A stretch of DNA of 64,000 nt, taken from the NCBI GenBank assembly GCA_900108205.1, contig FNUU01000004.1, forward strand, positions 62,001 through 126,000. The letters run 5' to 3'. The notes beneath the pieces were generated by a model that saw only the letters and a program-made list of their open reading frames with translations, was not told the origin of the DNA and searched no databases. A program made the position numbers and the translations under genes. This DNA comes from Eubacterium ruminantium. Lineage in GTDB: Bacteria; Bacillota; Clostridia; Lachnospirales; Lachnospiraceae. This document shows, one piece after another, positions 1 through 7,236 of the stretch. Position 1 is the stretch's first letter; every line of letters begins with the position of its first letter.

Positions 1-375
1 CATGTAAAAAAGATTTGTTCTGTCATAATCCTCATACATTCCCATCTGCACAGTTTTAACCTGCATAAATTCGTATCCATCAGCCTTAGCCACTTCTTTA
101 GCCTTTTCAACAAGCTTTCGACCGACACCATTTCTGTGATATTCCTTCATCACTCCCATAACGGCAAGTTCAACCGTTGCTTTTCCCGTTTCCTTGAGAC
201 ACAAAAATCCCATAATCCTGTCATCATCCTTTGCCGCAAGAAAGGTCCAATCTGCGCAGTCATGGATATAACCTTCGCGACTCTCTTCGACCTCAAACCA
301 TTCCGTCAGTTCTTCAAGCACTGTTCTTGCGATTACTCTCTTTTCATCCGAATCCTTTATCACTACAACCATCAT
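1..375 (-). CDS. GNAT-family N-acetyltransferase, C-terminus cut by window edge
   Basis: The first 125 codons of a GNAT acetyltransferase are present, and the reading frame is still open at base 1. The acetyl-CoA-binding segment is visible as V-M-K-E-Y-H-R-N-G-V-G-R-K-L (the R/Q-x-x-G-x-G/A signature), followed by the usual helix and an Asp-Arg-x-N-x-F-Y stretch near the edge. Two ATGs stand side by side at the start (375 and 372); I chose the first. The substrate cannot be told from the sequence. The family assignment is firm; the missing C-terminal end is outside this window. Confidence 0.85.
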   Translation of the reverse strand, partial: MMVVVIKDSDEKRVIARTVLEELTEWFEVEESREGYIHDCADWTFLAAKDDDRIMGFLCLKETGKATVELAVMGVMKEYHRNGVGRKLVEKAKEVAKADGYEFMQVKTVQMGMYEDYDRTNLFYM

Positions 376-410
376 TTTTTATTCCCCTTCATTATCATTA
401 ATCTATTATT

Positions 411-1214
411 TCACAACCACGATGGTAAAATACTATCTTTCACAAAATCAACCACCTCATCTGTCACGAAATAATCCTCATGCTTGATTCCGTGAAAAAT
501 CTTACATTCAGCATCTTTATAACAATCTGCAAGTTTATGCTGTATATTCGCATTAAGTGTTGTATCTGAATCGGATCCTATAACAGCAACCGGACATGTT
601 GTGTTTTTTGCATATTGATCAACCCGAATATTATTCTTTATAAAGACCTGCAGCGGTCCCCAGAATATAGGGATTATCTTGTTATACAGGTCTGCACATG
701 TGCGATATCCGGACGCAAGCACAAGATGCTTGCATTCCCTGACGCTTGCCAGATAGGCTGCCATTCCGCATCCATAACTGTGTCCAAAGATGTATATATC
801 TCTGCCCGGATACTTCTTAGCAGCATAGTCATACAATTCTTCAGCCGACTTCTGCATGGTTTTCAAGTTCATTTTCCCTTTACTTTTCTGCGTTCCGTAA
901 TAATCAACCGAAAGAAAAGGACAGTCATAACGCCCTCCGTACATTCCCACACTATTATAAGCAATATACATTGAGCCACCGAAGAACAGGATTACCTTAT
1001 CAGTTTTCAGATTCAAATCATACCCATATCCAAATAAGGAATCATTAATCTGAATCTCCTCCGGTTCATAAATGACATCCTTCAGTTGTCGGTCCCCCTT
1101 ATAAAAGGAATAGGAAATATGTTGCATGATCGTATCTGTCGCAAAAAAAACGATCAATATATACATTATTATTTTAAGTATTATATACACAATGTTCACC
1201 TTTTTCTTCCTCAT
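411..1214 (-). CDS. Membrane-anchored alpha/beta hydrolase
   Basis: A 267-residue protein with an uncleaved N-terminal membrane segment (about residues 7-27, preceded by RKKK), so the hydrolase domain probably sits outside the membrane. The nucleophile elbow G-H-S-Y-G is at about residue 145. A late Asp (G-S-D-S-D-T) and His (G-I-K-H-E-D-Y) complete a plausible Ser-Asp-His triad. This resembles small esterase/lipase-like proteins; the substrate is unknown. The start at 1214 follows an AAGGGATGA-type ribosome site. It stands alone between a GNAT gene and an unrelated gene, with no operon signal. Confidence 0.75.
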   Translation of the reverse strand: MRKKKVNIVYIILKIIMYILIVFFATDTIMQHISYSFYKGDRQLKDVIYEPEEIQINDSLFGYGYDLNLKTDKVILFFGGSMYIAYNSVGMYGGRYDCPFLSVDYYGTQKSKGKMNLKTMQKSAEELYDYAAKKYPGRDIYIFGHSYGCGMAAYLASVRECKHLVLASGYRTCADLYNKIIPIFWGPLQVFIKNNIRVDQYAKNTTCPVAVIGSDSDTTLNANIQHKLADCYKDAECKIFHGIKHEDYFVTDEVVDFVKDSILPSWL

Positions 1215-1289
1215 TAACCATTCATCCCTTATTCCAATAAAATATATAGTGATGTTTTTCTGAAACCAGGCTTCTCATAGAATTCCATA

Positions 1290-2180
1290 TCAGAAAAGAT
1301 CCAGCATACTGTCCAGATAGATTGCTTCTCTTACATTCAATTGATATTCGGGTTTCACCATATAGTAAAGTAAAAATTCAAGTATCACAGCACTCCCCAG
1401 GCTTCTGCCTTCTATCTTAAAATGTCTGAAGCCGGCAGGTTCATATATATTCTGAATATCTTGTACACCGATGAATCCCGGATTCTGCATGGCTAAGGAA
1501 AATCGATAGCCCTTATCTGCATCGGGCGACACACATATATGATCTTTACAGTCTTCTCCCAGACTTTTACGGCTTACATTTTCATAACATTTCTTTCTGT
1601 CATAGCAGTCAAACCAGCAGCATTCGTTACAGAGAAATTCCACCTTCAATTTTTGTCCTTCAGAAAGGCCGTTTAATTCATCAAACCTTTTGTTGAGCCT
1701 GAAATCAGGAACCACATATTTAAAGTCTTCTCTTCTTAATTCGACCTCGAAATCTTTAAAATCTGTGAGAACCTTAGTAGTTGATGAAACAAAGTAAAAT
1801 GCCGGATATTTCTTCTTTATATGATCCAGAAGCAGATCCGAATGTATGATCACGCCGTTTGGCACTTGTCCATTCTTCTCGTACAGTGCACAAAGAGCAT
1901 TACATTTTTTATCGCTAAGATGTTTTTCTCCAAGAAGGGAATTGCTGAATGTAAGTCGTGCGGAAATATTATATTCCCTTAGGAGTTCCGCAACCTCCTC
2001 AGGCTGAGCATCACCGAATCCTACTCGTCCTCCGCCCCACAGAGAGTCCCCCGGGGCTCCGTATATCGATCCTATATCACACCAATCATAAAAGTATTCC
2101 CTGCGCTCCCGGAAGAGTGGAAGGAACACTTCATAGAGACTATAAAATTCGAACAACCCCGGAAGGTGATAATAAATCAT
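1290..2180 (-). CDS. Conserved hypothetical protein with cysteine cluster (U32-peptidase-like?)
   Basis: 296 residues, soluble, no signal peptide. The N-terminal half reads like a TIM-barrel-type enzyme (G-G-G-R-V-G-F-G, then a V-I-I-H-S-D-L-L-L strand). The C-terminal half carries a Cys-rich segment (C-N-E-C-C-W-F-D-C and C-K-D-H-I-C) of the kind that holds an Fe-S cluster in U32-type peptidases and hydroxylases. I recognise it as a widespread clostridial conserved protein but cannot name its reaction. A GAGGAAAAG ribosome site precedes the start. The U32 link is an inference from the layout of barrel plus cysteines. Confidence 0.6.
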   Translation of the reverse strand: MIYYHLPGLFEFYSLYEVFLPLFRERREYFYDWCDIGSIYGAPGDSLWGGGRVGFGDAQPEEVAELLREYNISARLTFSNSLLGEKHLSDKKCNALCALYEKNGQVPNGVIIHSDLLLDHIKKKYPAFYFVSSTTKVLTDFKDFEVELRREDFKYVVPDFRLNKRFDELNGLSEGQKLKVEFLCNECCWFDCYDRKKCYENVSRKSLGEDCKDHICVSPDADKGYRFSLAMQNPGFIGVQDIQNIYEPAGFRHFKIEGRSLGSAVILEFLLYYMVKPEYQLNVREAIYLDSMLDLF

Positions 2181-2325
2181 TGGTCTTTTCCTCTCATATC
2201 TTTGCCTTATATAATAAAAAACAGTTCGAAACCTATTATATCATAAGTTCCGAACTAATATCCACATCAGCTTAATCCTAATATCGGCCGCTATAGCAAA
2301 TCATCACCATAAAGTCACGACAAAA

Positions 2326-2943
2326 CTAATCAACTTTTCCGGAATTGAAATGAAGAAATGAAAGTATTCCGATAGGCAGAAAATACACACACCAAATAAC
2401 AAGAGCAAGCCTTCCGCCAATACCATCGCCGCCGGTGGACATTTTTGCGAATACTCCCGTAATCGGCATAAACGTGCAGCTGAAGTAGAACACTCCGTGT
2501 ATCATCAGCAGCGCTTTGAGCCACTTATCCTTCTTGTTTTTCGGCTTCATTGAAAGTCCCGTGAAGAAGGTAGAAAGTGCCATTACACCGTATCCAAGCA
2601 GGTCGTAGTTGAAGATAAGCCCGAATTTATCGAATTCTAACAGCTTTGCCGCCTGTTCATTCAACTGTTCGTTGTTTACCGTAGTCAGCTGTGAAAAATA
2701 GACAAGCATAATAAACGTGCCGTACACTGCTGCAAGGATCAAGCCTATATTCCCGGCGACTTTGCGGTCACCTTCGCACTCAATATGCAGACCTGCCGTC
2801 ATCATGATAAATCCTATCGGCAGGATAAGACAGACAAAGTATCCGCCCATAGAAAAATCAATTATCAGAAATATAGCAAATAGAAATACTGTTGCTGTTA
2901 CGATTGCTGAGCCTGCTTTAGATATCATCCTATTCAAATCCAT
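2326..2943 (-). CDS. Six-helix integral membrane protein, function unknown
   Basis: 205 residues with about six hydrophobic helices (roughly residues 12-31, 34-53, 64-84, 108-128, 142-161 and 174-195) and short polar loops, including a lysine-rich loop (K-P-K-N-K-K-D-K) before helix 5. No transporter or enzyme motif is visible. The start follows AGGAGTGAG. It is separated from the next minus-strand genes upstream by a hairpin at 2972-3009, so it is probably transcribed on its own. Confidence 0.65.
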   Translation of the reverse strand: MDLNRMISKAGSAIVTATVFLFAIFLIIDFSMGGYFVCLILPIGFIMMTAGLHIECEGDRKVAGNIGLILAAVYGTFIMLVYFSQLTTVNNEQLNEQAAKLLEFDKFGLIFNYDLLGYGVMALSTFFTGLSMKPKNKKDKWLKALLMIHGVFYFSCTFMPITGVFAKMSTGGDGIGGRLALVIWCVYFLPIGILSFLHFNSGKVD

Positions 2944-2971
2944 GTACTCTCACTCCTATAAATTTCAATTT

Positions 2972-3009
2972 AAAAAGTGTGTCAAAACCCAATTCCATTT
3001 GACACACTC
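2972..3009 (-). terminator. Rho-independent terminator
   Basis: Inverted repeat AGTGTGTCAAA / TTTGACACACT with a 10-nt loop; on the minus strand the stem is followed by CTTTTTAAA. It ends transcription coming from the GNAT/phosphatase-remnant pair. Confidence 0.7.
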
Positions 3010-3115
3010 ATTATATATATTTCTTATTATCTTTTGTAGTGAGAAAAGATATATTTTAGATATGACTAAAGTCACATTATTTATGGTTTCATCGGCAGTC
3101 CATCCTGCATTGCCT

Positions 3116-3367
3116 CTAAAACTCGCCTGTGCGATCTTTTCCGGCGTTGCAAAAGTACATAACATTACCGGCTGCACTCATTATGGTGTCAACGATCCTA
3201 TTCATCTGGTCATCCATCATATTCAAATATATTCCTGCCACAGCTTCAGGTGATTCAGGCACGTCCCCACCACCGGTCACTGGCAAATGATAATATGTAA
3301 AACCATCTTCCTTTTCAAGTCCGCACGGTCTGGTCTTATATTCTTTCAAATATTCTATATTAACCAT
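3116..3367 (-). pseudogene. Tyrosine-phosphatase (Y_phosphatase3-type) fragment
   Basis: An 83-codon piece of a protein-tyrosine/phosphoinositide phosphatase. It contains the P-loop-like C-N-A-G-K-D-R-T-G (catalytic Cys, Arg), but the residue before Cys is Phe instead of the usual His, and the frame stops two codons after the loop. The N-terminal half expected in this family (about 100 residues) is absent, as are the helices after the P-loop. The ATG follows directly on the TAA of the upstream GNAT gene in the same frame. I read this as a doubly truncated, non-functional remnant. Confidence 0.7.
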
Positions 3368-3820
3368 TTATTCAAACACAAACCGAGCCAGTTCTACATC
3401 GCCGTCTCTTTCAGTTGATTCTATGCGAAATCCACATTTTTCAGTATAAAACGTCACATTCTGTTTCTTGTCTAATGGCGTAACAAGAGTGAGCATCTTC
3501 CAATCATCAAGATGAGTCTTTATAAACTCTATTGCCTTAGTACCTATTCCCTTGCCCTGATACTCCGGAATAATGCACAGGTTGGCAATCTCATATACTC
3601 CGGTTTCAATTTGTTTACTGGAAATACAGCCAACAGGCATATTATCACACATAATGATATATTTAGGAATTGTTCTTATTGACTCTTCCATCCCTTCTTT
3701 TGTTATTCCATATCCGGGACAATAACCATATCGTAAGTAATCGTCATAATAAGCAGCATTATAAATACTGATCAATAGCTCAGCGTCTTCTAAAACAGCT
3801 TTCTTATATTCTAAAATCAT
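3368..3820 (-). CDS. GNAT-family N-acetyltransferase
   Basis: 150 residues from the ATG at 3820 (a GTG eight codons upstream is possible; GGGG before the ATG is the better ribosome site). The acetyl-CoA motif A is complete: I-I-P-E-Y-Q-G-K-G-I-G-T-K-A-I, followed by a V-T-P-L strand and a C-terminal F-Y-T-E-K-C-G-F-R motif B. This looks like a full, functional small acetyltransferase; the substrate is unknown. Its stop codon is immediately followed by the ATG of the phosphatase fragment. Confidence 0.85.
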   Translation of the reverse strand: MILEYKKAVLEDAELLISIYNAAYYDDYLRYGYCPGYGITKEGMEESIRTIPKYIIMCDNMPVGCISSKQIETGVYEIANLCIIPEYQGKGIGTKAIEFIKTHLDDWKMLTLVTPLDKKQNVTFYTEKCGFRIESTERDGDVELARFVFE

Positions 3821-3920
3821 ATTATATACCCCATCGCTATCCACTGTATAAATTCTATCTTGTCACTGTTATTATAGCCTGTCTTAAAGAAACATTGTGT
3901 CTCCGTCTTATTCTCCGACA

Positions 3921-4253
3921 TTAAATGTTTTGCACGATAGGATCTAACGAATCAAAATCCACAAAATCAACCTGCTTGTTATAAGTTTCTATCATGGCAG
4001 ATAATTCAGCATCTCTCTCTTCTTCAGGTACAGTTACAGCTTTTTTATATACCAATCCCATCATCTTCTTATGAAGAAAACCAAGTTCAGAATAATCAAT
4101 GCCGCCTCTAAGATGGAATATCTTAGCCTTATTATACAACTCCTGTGAAACCTGTGTCTTCATCTTCATTCGAATATTGTCTATATTTTTCTCATCCGTT
4201 GGATCCGCCAGCCCCACGGTAACTATACAAACCGTTTTATCCGAAATGTCCTT
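3921..4253 (-). pseudogene. C-terminal remnant of a flavodoxin-domain protein
   Basis: The open frame starts inside the stop codon of the upstream PfkB gene and encodes the last ~110 residues of a protoporphyrinogen-oxidase-like flavodoxin (Flavodoxin_5 type). Visible are the V-C-I-V-T-V-G strand, the K-I-F-H-L-R-G-G-I-D-Y segment and a conserved helix, L-G-F-L-H-K-K-M-M. The N-terminal FMN phosphate-binding loop is missing altogether. No good start exists; a GTG at 4217 is the first candidate. The abrupt join to the 3' end of pfkB points to a deletion that fused two neighbouring genes. Confidence 0.7.
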
Positions 4254-5155
4254 TATCCCAGCAATGCCTGTACTTCTTCCAATTTCGGTGGATATAACGG
4301 AAGCGGAAAACGCGATATTGCTACAGCTGAACAGGCACTCGCAAAATGCACTAATTTCTCGTCATCCATACCATGAAGCAAGCCATATACGCATCCGGCC
4401 TTGAATGTATCTCCGGCGCCAAGCGTACTTTTGACATCAACTGAGAAAGGCTTACATCTGTGTACAGGCTCTCCCCTGCGCGCATACAGCATGTCACCTC
4501 CGCCCTGTGTCAGGATTGTTAATCCGTCTGTTTCCTTCTGCATCAATTCAACAACCTTTTCCGGAGTCATTCCTGCATATTCCTGATCCGAACATTCATG
4601 AGAGATCACATTTACCGCTGCGTTCTTATGCAAAAATGAGTCATGCCGGCTGTCAATCGTTACATATGGAATGTCGTGTTTCATGCAAATCTTCGCCGCC
4701 AGAACAGATTCATCCCTGAAATACGGATCAACAGCTGCCACCCTTGCACATGCAATATCCTCTTCTCTTGGAATATTCCACCATCTTTCTCCGGTTGAAA
4801 ACAGGTTCTGAAATCTTCCCATCGGAGATCGTACCAATCCGGCTATCACCACATAATCCACAACGCCGGAATCATCCGTAAATGTCAAAGAAGACAGATC
4901 CACTTTCTTATCAGAATAGAACTTCTTCAGCATTGTTGCAACCTCGGTGCCTATCCATGTACCGTCCATCAGAACGGACGTGCCAAGCGAAGCAAGAACA
5001 GTTGCTGCCGTTCCCGTTTCACCTCCCGGCAGAAAATACTGTTTATCAATTTCTGAATAAATATCGGGCTGCAGAAAACCATCCTTCAATAAAAATGAAT
5101 GTGTACCCAGCACCTGCCCAAAAAGATAAACATCATGTAAGTCCTTATTCTCCAT
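4253..5155 (-). CDS. PfkB-family carbohydrate kinase
   Basis: 300 residues. The G-G-E-T-G-T-A-A motif near residue 40 and the C-terminal signature S-T-L-G-A-G-D-T-F-K-A-G-C (catalytic Asp in G-A-G-D) place it in the ribokinase/PfkB family, which phosphorylates a sugar or nucleoside with ATP in the cytosol. The start at 5155 is preceded by GGAGGGTGA at good spacing; a GTG three codons earlier is less likely. No sugar transporter is adjacent, so the substrate is open. The gene runs straight into a flavodoxin remnant. Confidence 0.88.
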   Translation of the reverse strand: MENKDLHDVYLFGQVLGTHSFLLKDGFLQPDIYSEIDKQYFLPGGETGTAATVLASLGTSVLMDGTWIGTEVATMLKKFYSDKKVDLSSLTFTDDSGVVDYVVIAGLVRSPMGRFQNLFSTGERWWNIPREEDIACARVAAVDPYFRDESVLAAKICMKHDIPYVTIDSRHDSFLHKNAAVNVISHECSDQEYAGMTPEKVVELMQKETDGLTILTQGGGDMLYARRGEPVHRCKPFSVDVKSTLGAGDTFKAGCVYGLLHGMDDEKLVHFASACSAVAISRFPLPLYPPKLEEVQALLG

Positions 5156-5199
5156 ATATCTCACCCTCCACTATCCATTACAAATCACAATATCTATAA

Positions 5200-5631
5200 T
5201 TATTTATCAATCTCTGGTCCCCATGTATCCACAAGCTTCTCAAGACTCCACGCCGCATTAGCCGGACTGGTGGATGGAAGCACAACTGCTTTTATACCCG
5301 TCACAGGTTCAATATACTTAACATATAGTTTCTCTGCCGTTTTACCATTTACTATTATCTTTTGAATCGAAGCATTATCCAGGATTTCGCTCAGATCATT
5401 TGCCTTTGCATTCTTAATACTTGCGTCAGATGAACCTGTTATTTCACATTCTGCAATAACATCCCAAAGCGCAAGATGATTCCTGAGAATTAATTCTTTC
5501 TTTTCTTCAATCGATTCCGGAATCTTTTCATCAAAAATACTTGCGATCACCTTCCAGAATCTGTTTTGCGGATGGCCGTAGAAAAACTTCATTTCTCTGG
5601 ATTTTACAGACGGAAAGCTGCCAAGTATCAA
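5200..5631 (-). CDS. Uracil-DNA-glycosylase-fold protein (Mug/deoxyinosine glycosylase-like)
   Basis: 143 residues from a TTG. Motifs of the UDG-like superfamily are clear: I-L-G-S-F-P-S with F-F-Y-G-H-P-Q-N-R-F-W (active-site and uracil-pocket region) and the late L-P-S-T-S-P-A-N-A (DNA-intercalation loop). Such proteins remove deaminated or mismatched bases. Family homology continues about 12 residues upstream of the TTG (H-P-F-P-P-L-Y-D-E-E-S), but no ATG, GTG or TTG occurs in that frame before a stop near 5740. The true start is therefore unclear or has been lost. Confidence 0.75.
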   Translation of the reverse strand: MILGSFPSVKSREMKFFYGHPQNRFWKVIASIFDEKIPESIEEKKELILRNHLALWDVIAECEITGSSDASIKNAKANDLSEILDNASIQKIIVNGKTAEKLYVKYIEPVTGIKAVVLPSTSPANAAWSLEKLVDTWGPEIDK

Positions 5632-5717
5632 TATTTTTGATTCTTCATCATATAGTGGTGGAAAAGGATGTTTCTGAACTTCCGGCAGTATACTGTCCCT
5701 GTATTTGTCACCGCATC

Positions 5718-6299
5718 TCAGTTGTTCGTCCCCTTCTTAATCGGAAAGAAAACAATCACGTATACAACAATCTGCAAGATACAGAAGATTGTCGCAAGTA
5801 TAAGATGTGGAAAGCTCTTTATACACTCTACGCCGCATTGATATGTTGTAAGTCCAAGAAATGCTATTACCGGCAGCAGAATTAATGCACTGATCCAGTT
5901 TTTCTTTGTGATGAACCATCCTACAAAAGCTGCAGGGAAAGTACAAAGAGTAATCTTGAACCAGTAAGAATAGAAGCTAAAAAGGTCCCAGCCCATCCAT
6001 GAAAACGGCACCTGTATCAGATAGATCAAAGGCTGGCTGATAAGGAAGAAAACAAAAACCTTTAATGCCGATTCTAGTGGTTTCTTGCAATTTGACATTA
6101 TAATGACCGCAAAAAGTATCCATGCTTCTAAGTGAACGCCAACCCTTTCAAAGGATGTATCGCCAAAAAACGGTATTATCAGAAACAGCGCAGTCACAAC
6201 TGCAATAACAACAGAGAATATAATAAGCTTTACCCATGACATCGACAGTCCGCCAAACACCTTATCCAGACATTGCTTTATTTTATTATTACTTTCCAT
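5718..6299 (-). CDS. Multi-pass membrane protein, function unknown
   Basis: 193 residues starting at the ATG at 6299, chosen because AAGGGTGA lies upstream at good spacing (an ATG seven codons earlier lacks a site). About six hydrophobic helices, with a short basic loop (I-T-K-K-N-W) between helices 4 and 5, and a C-terminal K-K-G-T-N-N tail. No motif points to transport or catalysis. Its stop codon falls within the open frame that leads into the UDG-like gene, so the two may be transcribed together. Confidence 0.6.
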   Translation of the reverse strand: MESNNKIKQCLDKVFGGLSMSWVKLIIFSVVIAVVTALFLIIPFFGDTSFERVGVHLEAWILFAVIIMSNCKKPLESALKVFVFFLISQPLIYLIQVPFSWMGWDLFSFYSYWFKITLCTFPAAFVGWFITKKNWISALILLPVIAFLGLTTYQCGVECIKSFPHLILATIFCILQIVVYVIVFFPIKKGTNN

Positions 6300-6396
6300 T
6301 TTACAATCACCCTTTTGCATTTATTAATAACGCTAAGAGCATAACAGCAAGAATGAAAAAGGTCAAGCTCATTCTATACTGATTCTGTTAAACAAG

Positions 6397-6429
6397 AAAA
6401 AAACCACCCATCCAAAATAGACAGGTGGC
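6397..6429 (-). terminator. Rho-independent terminator of luxS
   Basis: On the minus strand CCACC...GGGTGG closes a stem and is followed by TTTTTTTC, 15 bases after the luxS stop codon. Confidence 0.75.
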
Positions 6430-6443
6430 CAAAAGCTCAATAA

Positions 6444-6968
6444 TTATGAATCAAAGAAATGCTGTCCGTCGTCTGTTACAAGGCGTTCAGTCTTTGGATA
6501 CTCAAAAATGGCGCTATTATCTGCATTTGCTTCAAGGTATCCGGCGAACTCCCTTGCATACCATTTTGCCATTTCAAGGTTGTGCATACGGTAATATCCG
6601 CAATTTTCAGCTGTGGTACCCGGCACCTCCTGTACAGTTTCTACATACTTAAATGCATCCAGAAGCAGTTTATAAAGCTCCTGCGAAGCACGGTTTCCCT
6701 TGAGAATAAGATAAAATCCTGTAAGGCATCCCATAGGTCCCCAGTATATTACTTCATCCTTCCAATCCGGGTCATTACGAAGATATGTTGCAATGATATG
6801 TTCAAGCGAATGCATTGCAAGAATATCTATAACCGGCTCTCTGTTTGGTCTTTTAAGTCTTACATCATATGTTGTAACCGAATAATCTCCGAGATGATCA
6901 ACCCTGCTGGTAAAAATTCCCGGAACGATTCGTGTATGATCTACCGAAAAGCTCTGTATTAACTCCAT
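6444..6968 (-). CDS. luxS: S-ribosylhomocysteine lyase LuxS
   Basis: 174 residues, a usual length for the family. LuxS cleaves S-ribosylhomocysteine to homocysteine and the AI-2 precursor DPD. The metal site H-S-L-E-H is present, together with the later G-C-L-T-G-F-Y segment holding the catalytic Cys and the metal-ligand Cys region (E-N-C-G-Y-Y). The start follows CAGGAGGAAA. The gene has its own promoter-like sequence and its own terminator, so it is a single-gene unit and not part of a methionine operon here. Confidence 0.97.
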   Translation of the reverse strand: MELIQSFSVDHTRIVPGIFTSRVDHLGDYSVTTYDVRLKRPNREPVIDILAMHSLEHIIATYLRNDPDWKDEVIYWGPMGCLTGFYLILKGNRASQELYKLLLDAFKYVETVQEVPGTTAENCGYYRMHNLEMAKWYAREFAGYLEANADNSAIFEYPKTERLVTDDGQHFFDS

Positions 6969-7024
6969 TTACGTTTTTCCTCCTGTTTTAACTATTGTTT
7001 TGAAAAAACCAATCCAATATATCG

Positions 7025-7052
7025 ATTCTACCACAAACCATGACAAAATCAA
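7025..7052 (-). promoter_or_regulatory. Predicted luxS promoter
   Basis: Minus-strand TTGATT, 16-bp spacer, then TAGAAT preceded by TG (extended -10). It lies about 60 bases upstream of the luxS start. Confidence 0.5.
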
Positions 7053-7130
7053 ATGTATAATCTATCGAATTTCTGTCTCGGATGAATTATATACCTGTTC
7101 TCAATCTCGTATGGGTCATATTACGTTTAT

Positions 7131-7236
7131 CCAACTCATATGAATCTCATCCCGATTTTTACGCCCCATATGAATCATATACAAATTCTCTGCCCATATA
7201 TATCATCCCGTTTTCTACCCCATATCAATCATATAT
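7131..7236. repeat. Two imperfect ~50-bp tandem repeats
   Basis: Copies at about 7131-7180 and 7181-7236. Both contain CATCCCG, a short T-rich stretch, CCCCATATNAATCATAT and a CATAT box. The second copy runs over the stop codon of the 7229-9892 gene. No gene is present in 7053-7228. Confidence 0.6.

Noticed and set aside
136..474. 112-codon plus-strand frame near the window start
   Set aside because: It overlaps the GNAT gene and the end of the hydrolase on the opposite strand and has a low-complexity, phenylalanine-rich composition.
615..974. 119-codon plus-strand frame
   Set aside because: It lies fully inside the alpha/beta hydrolase gene on the other strand and has no ribosome site or recognisable protein features.
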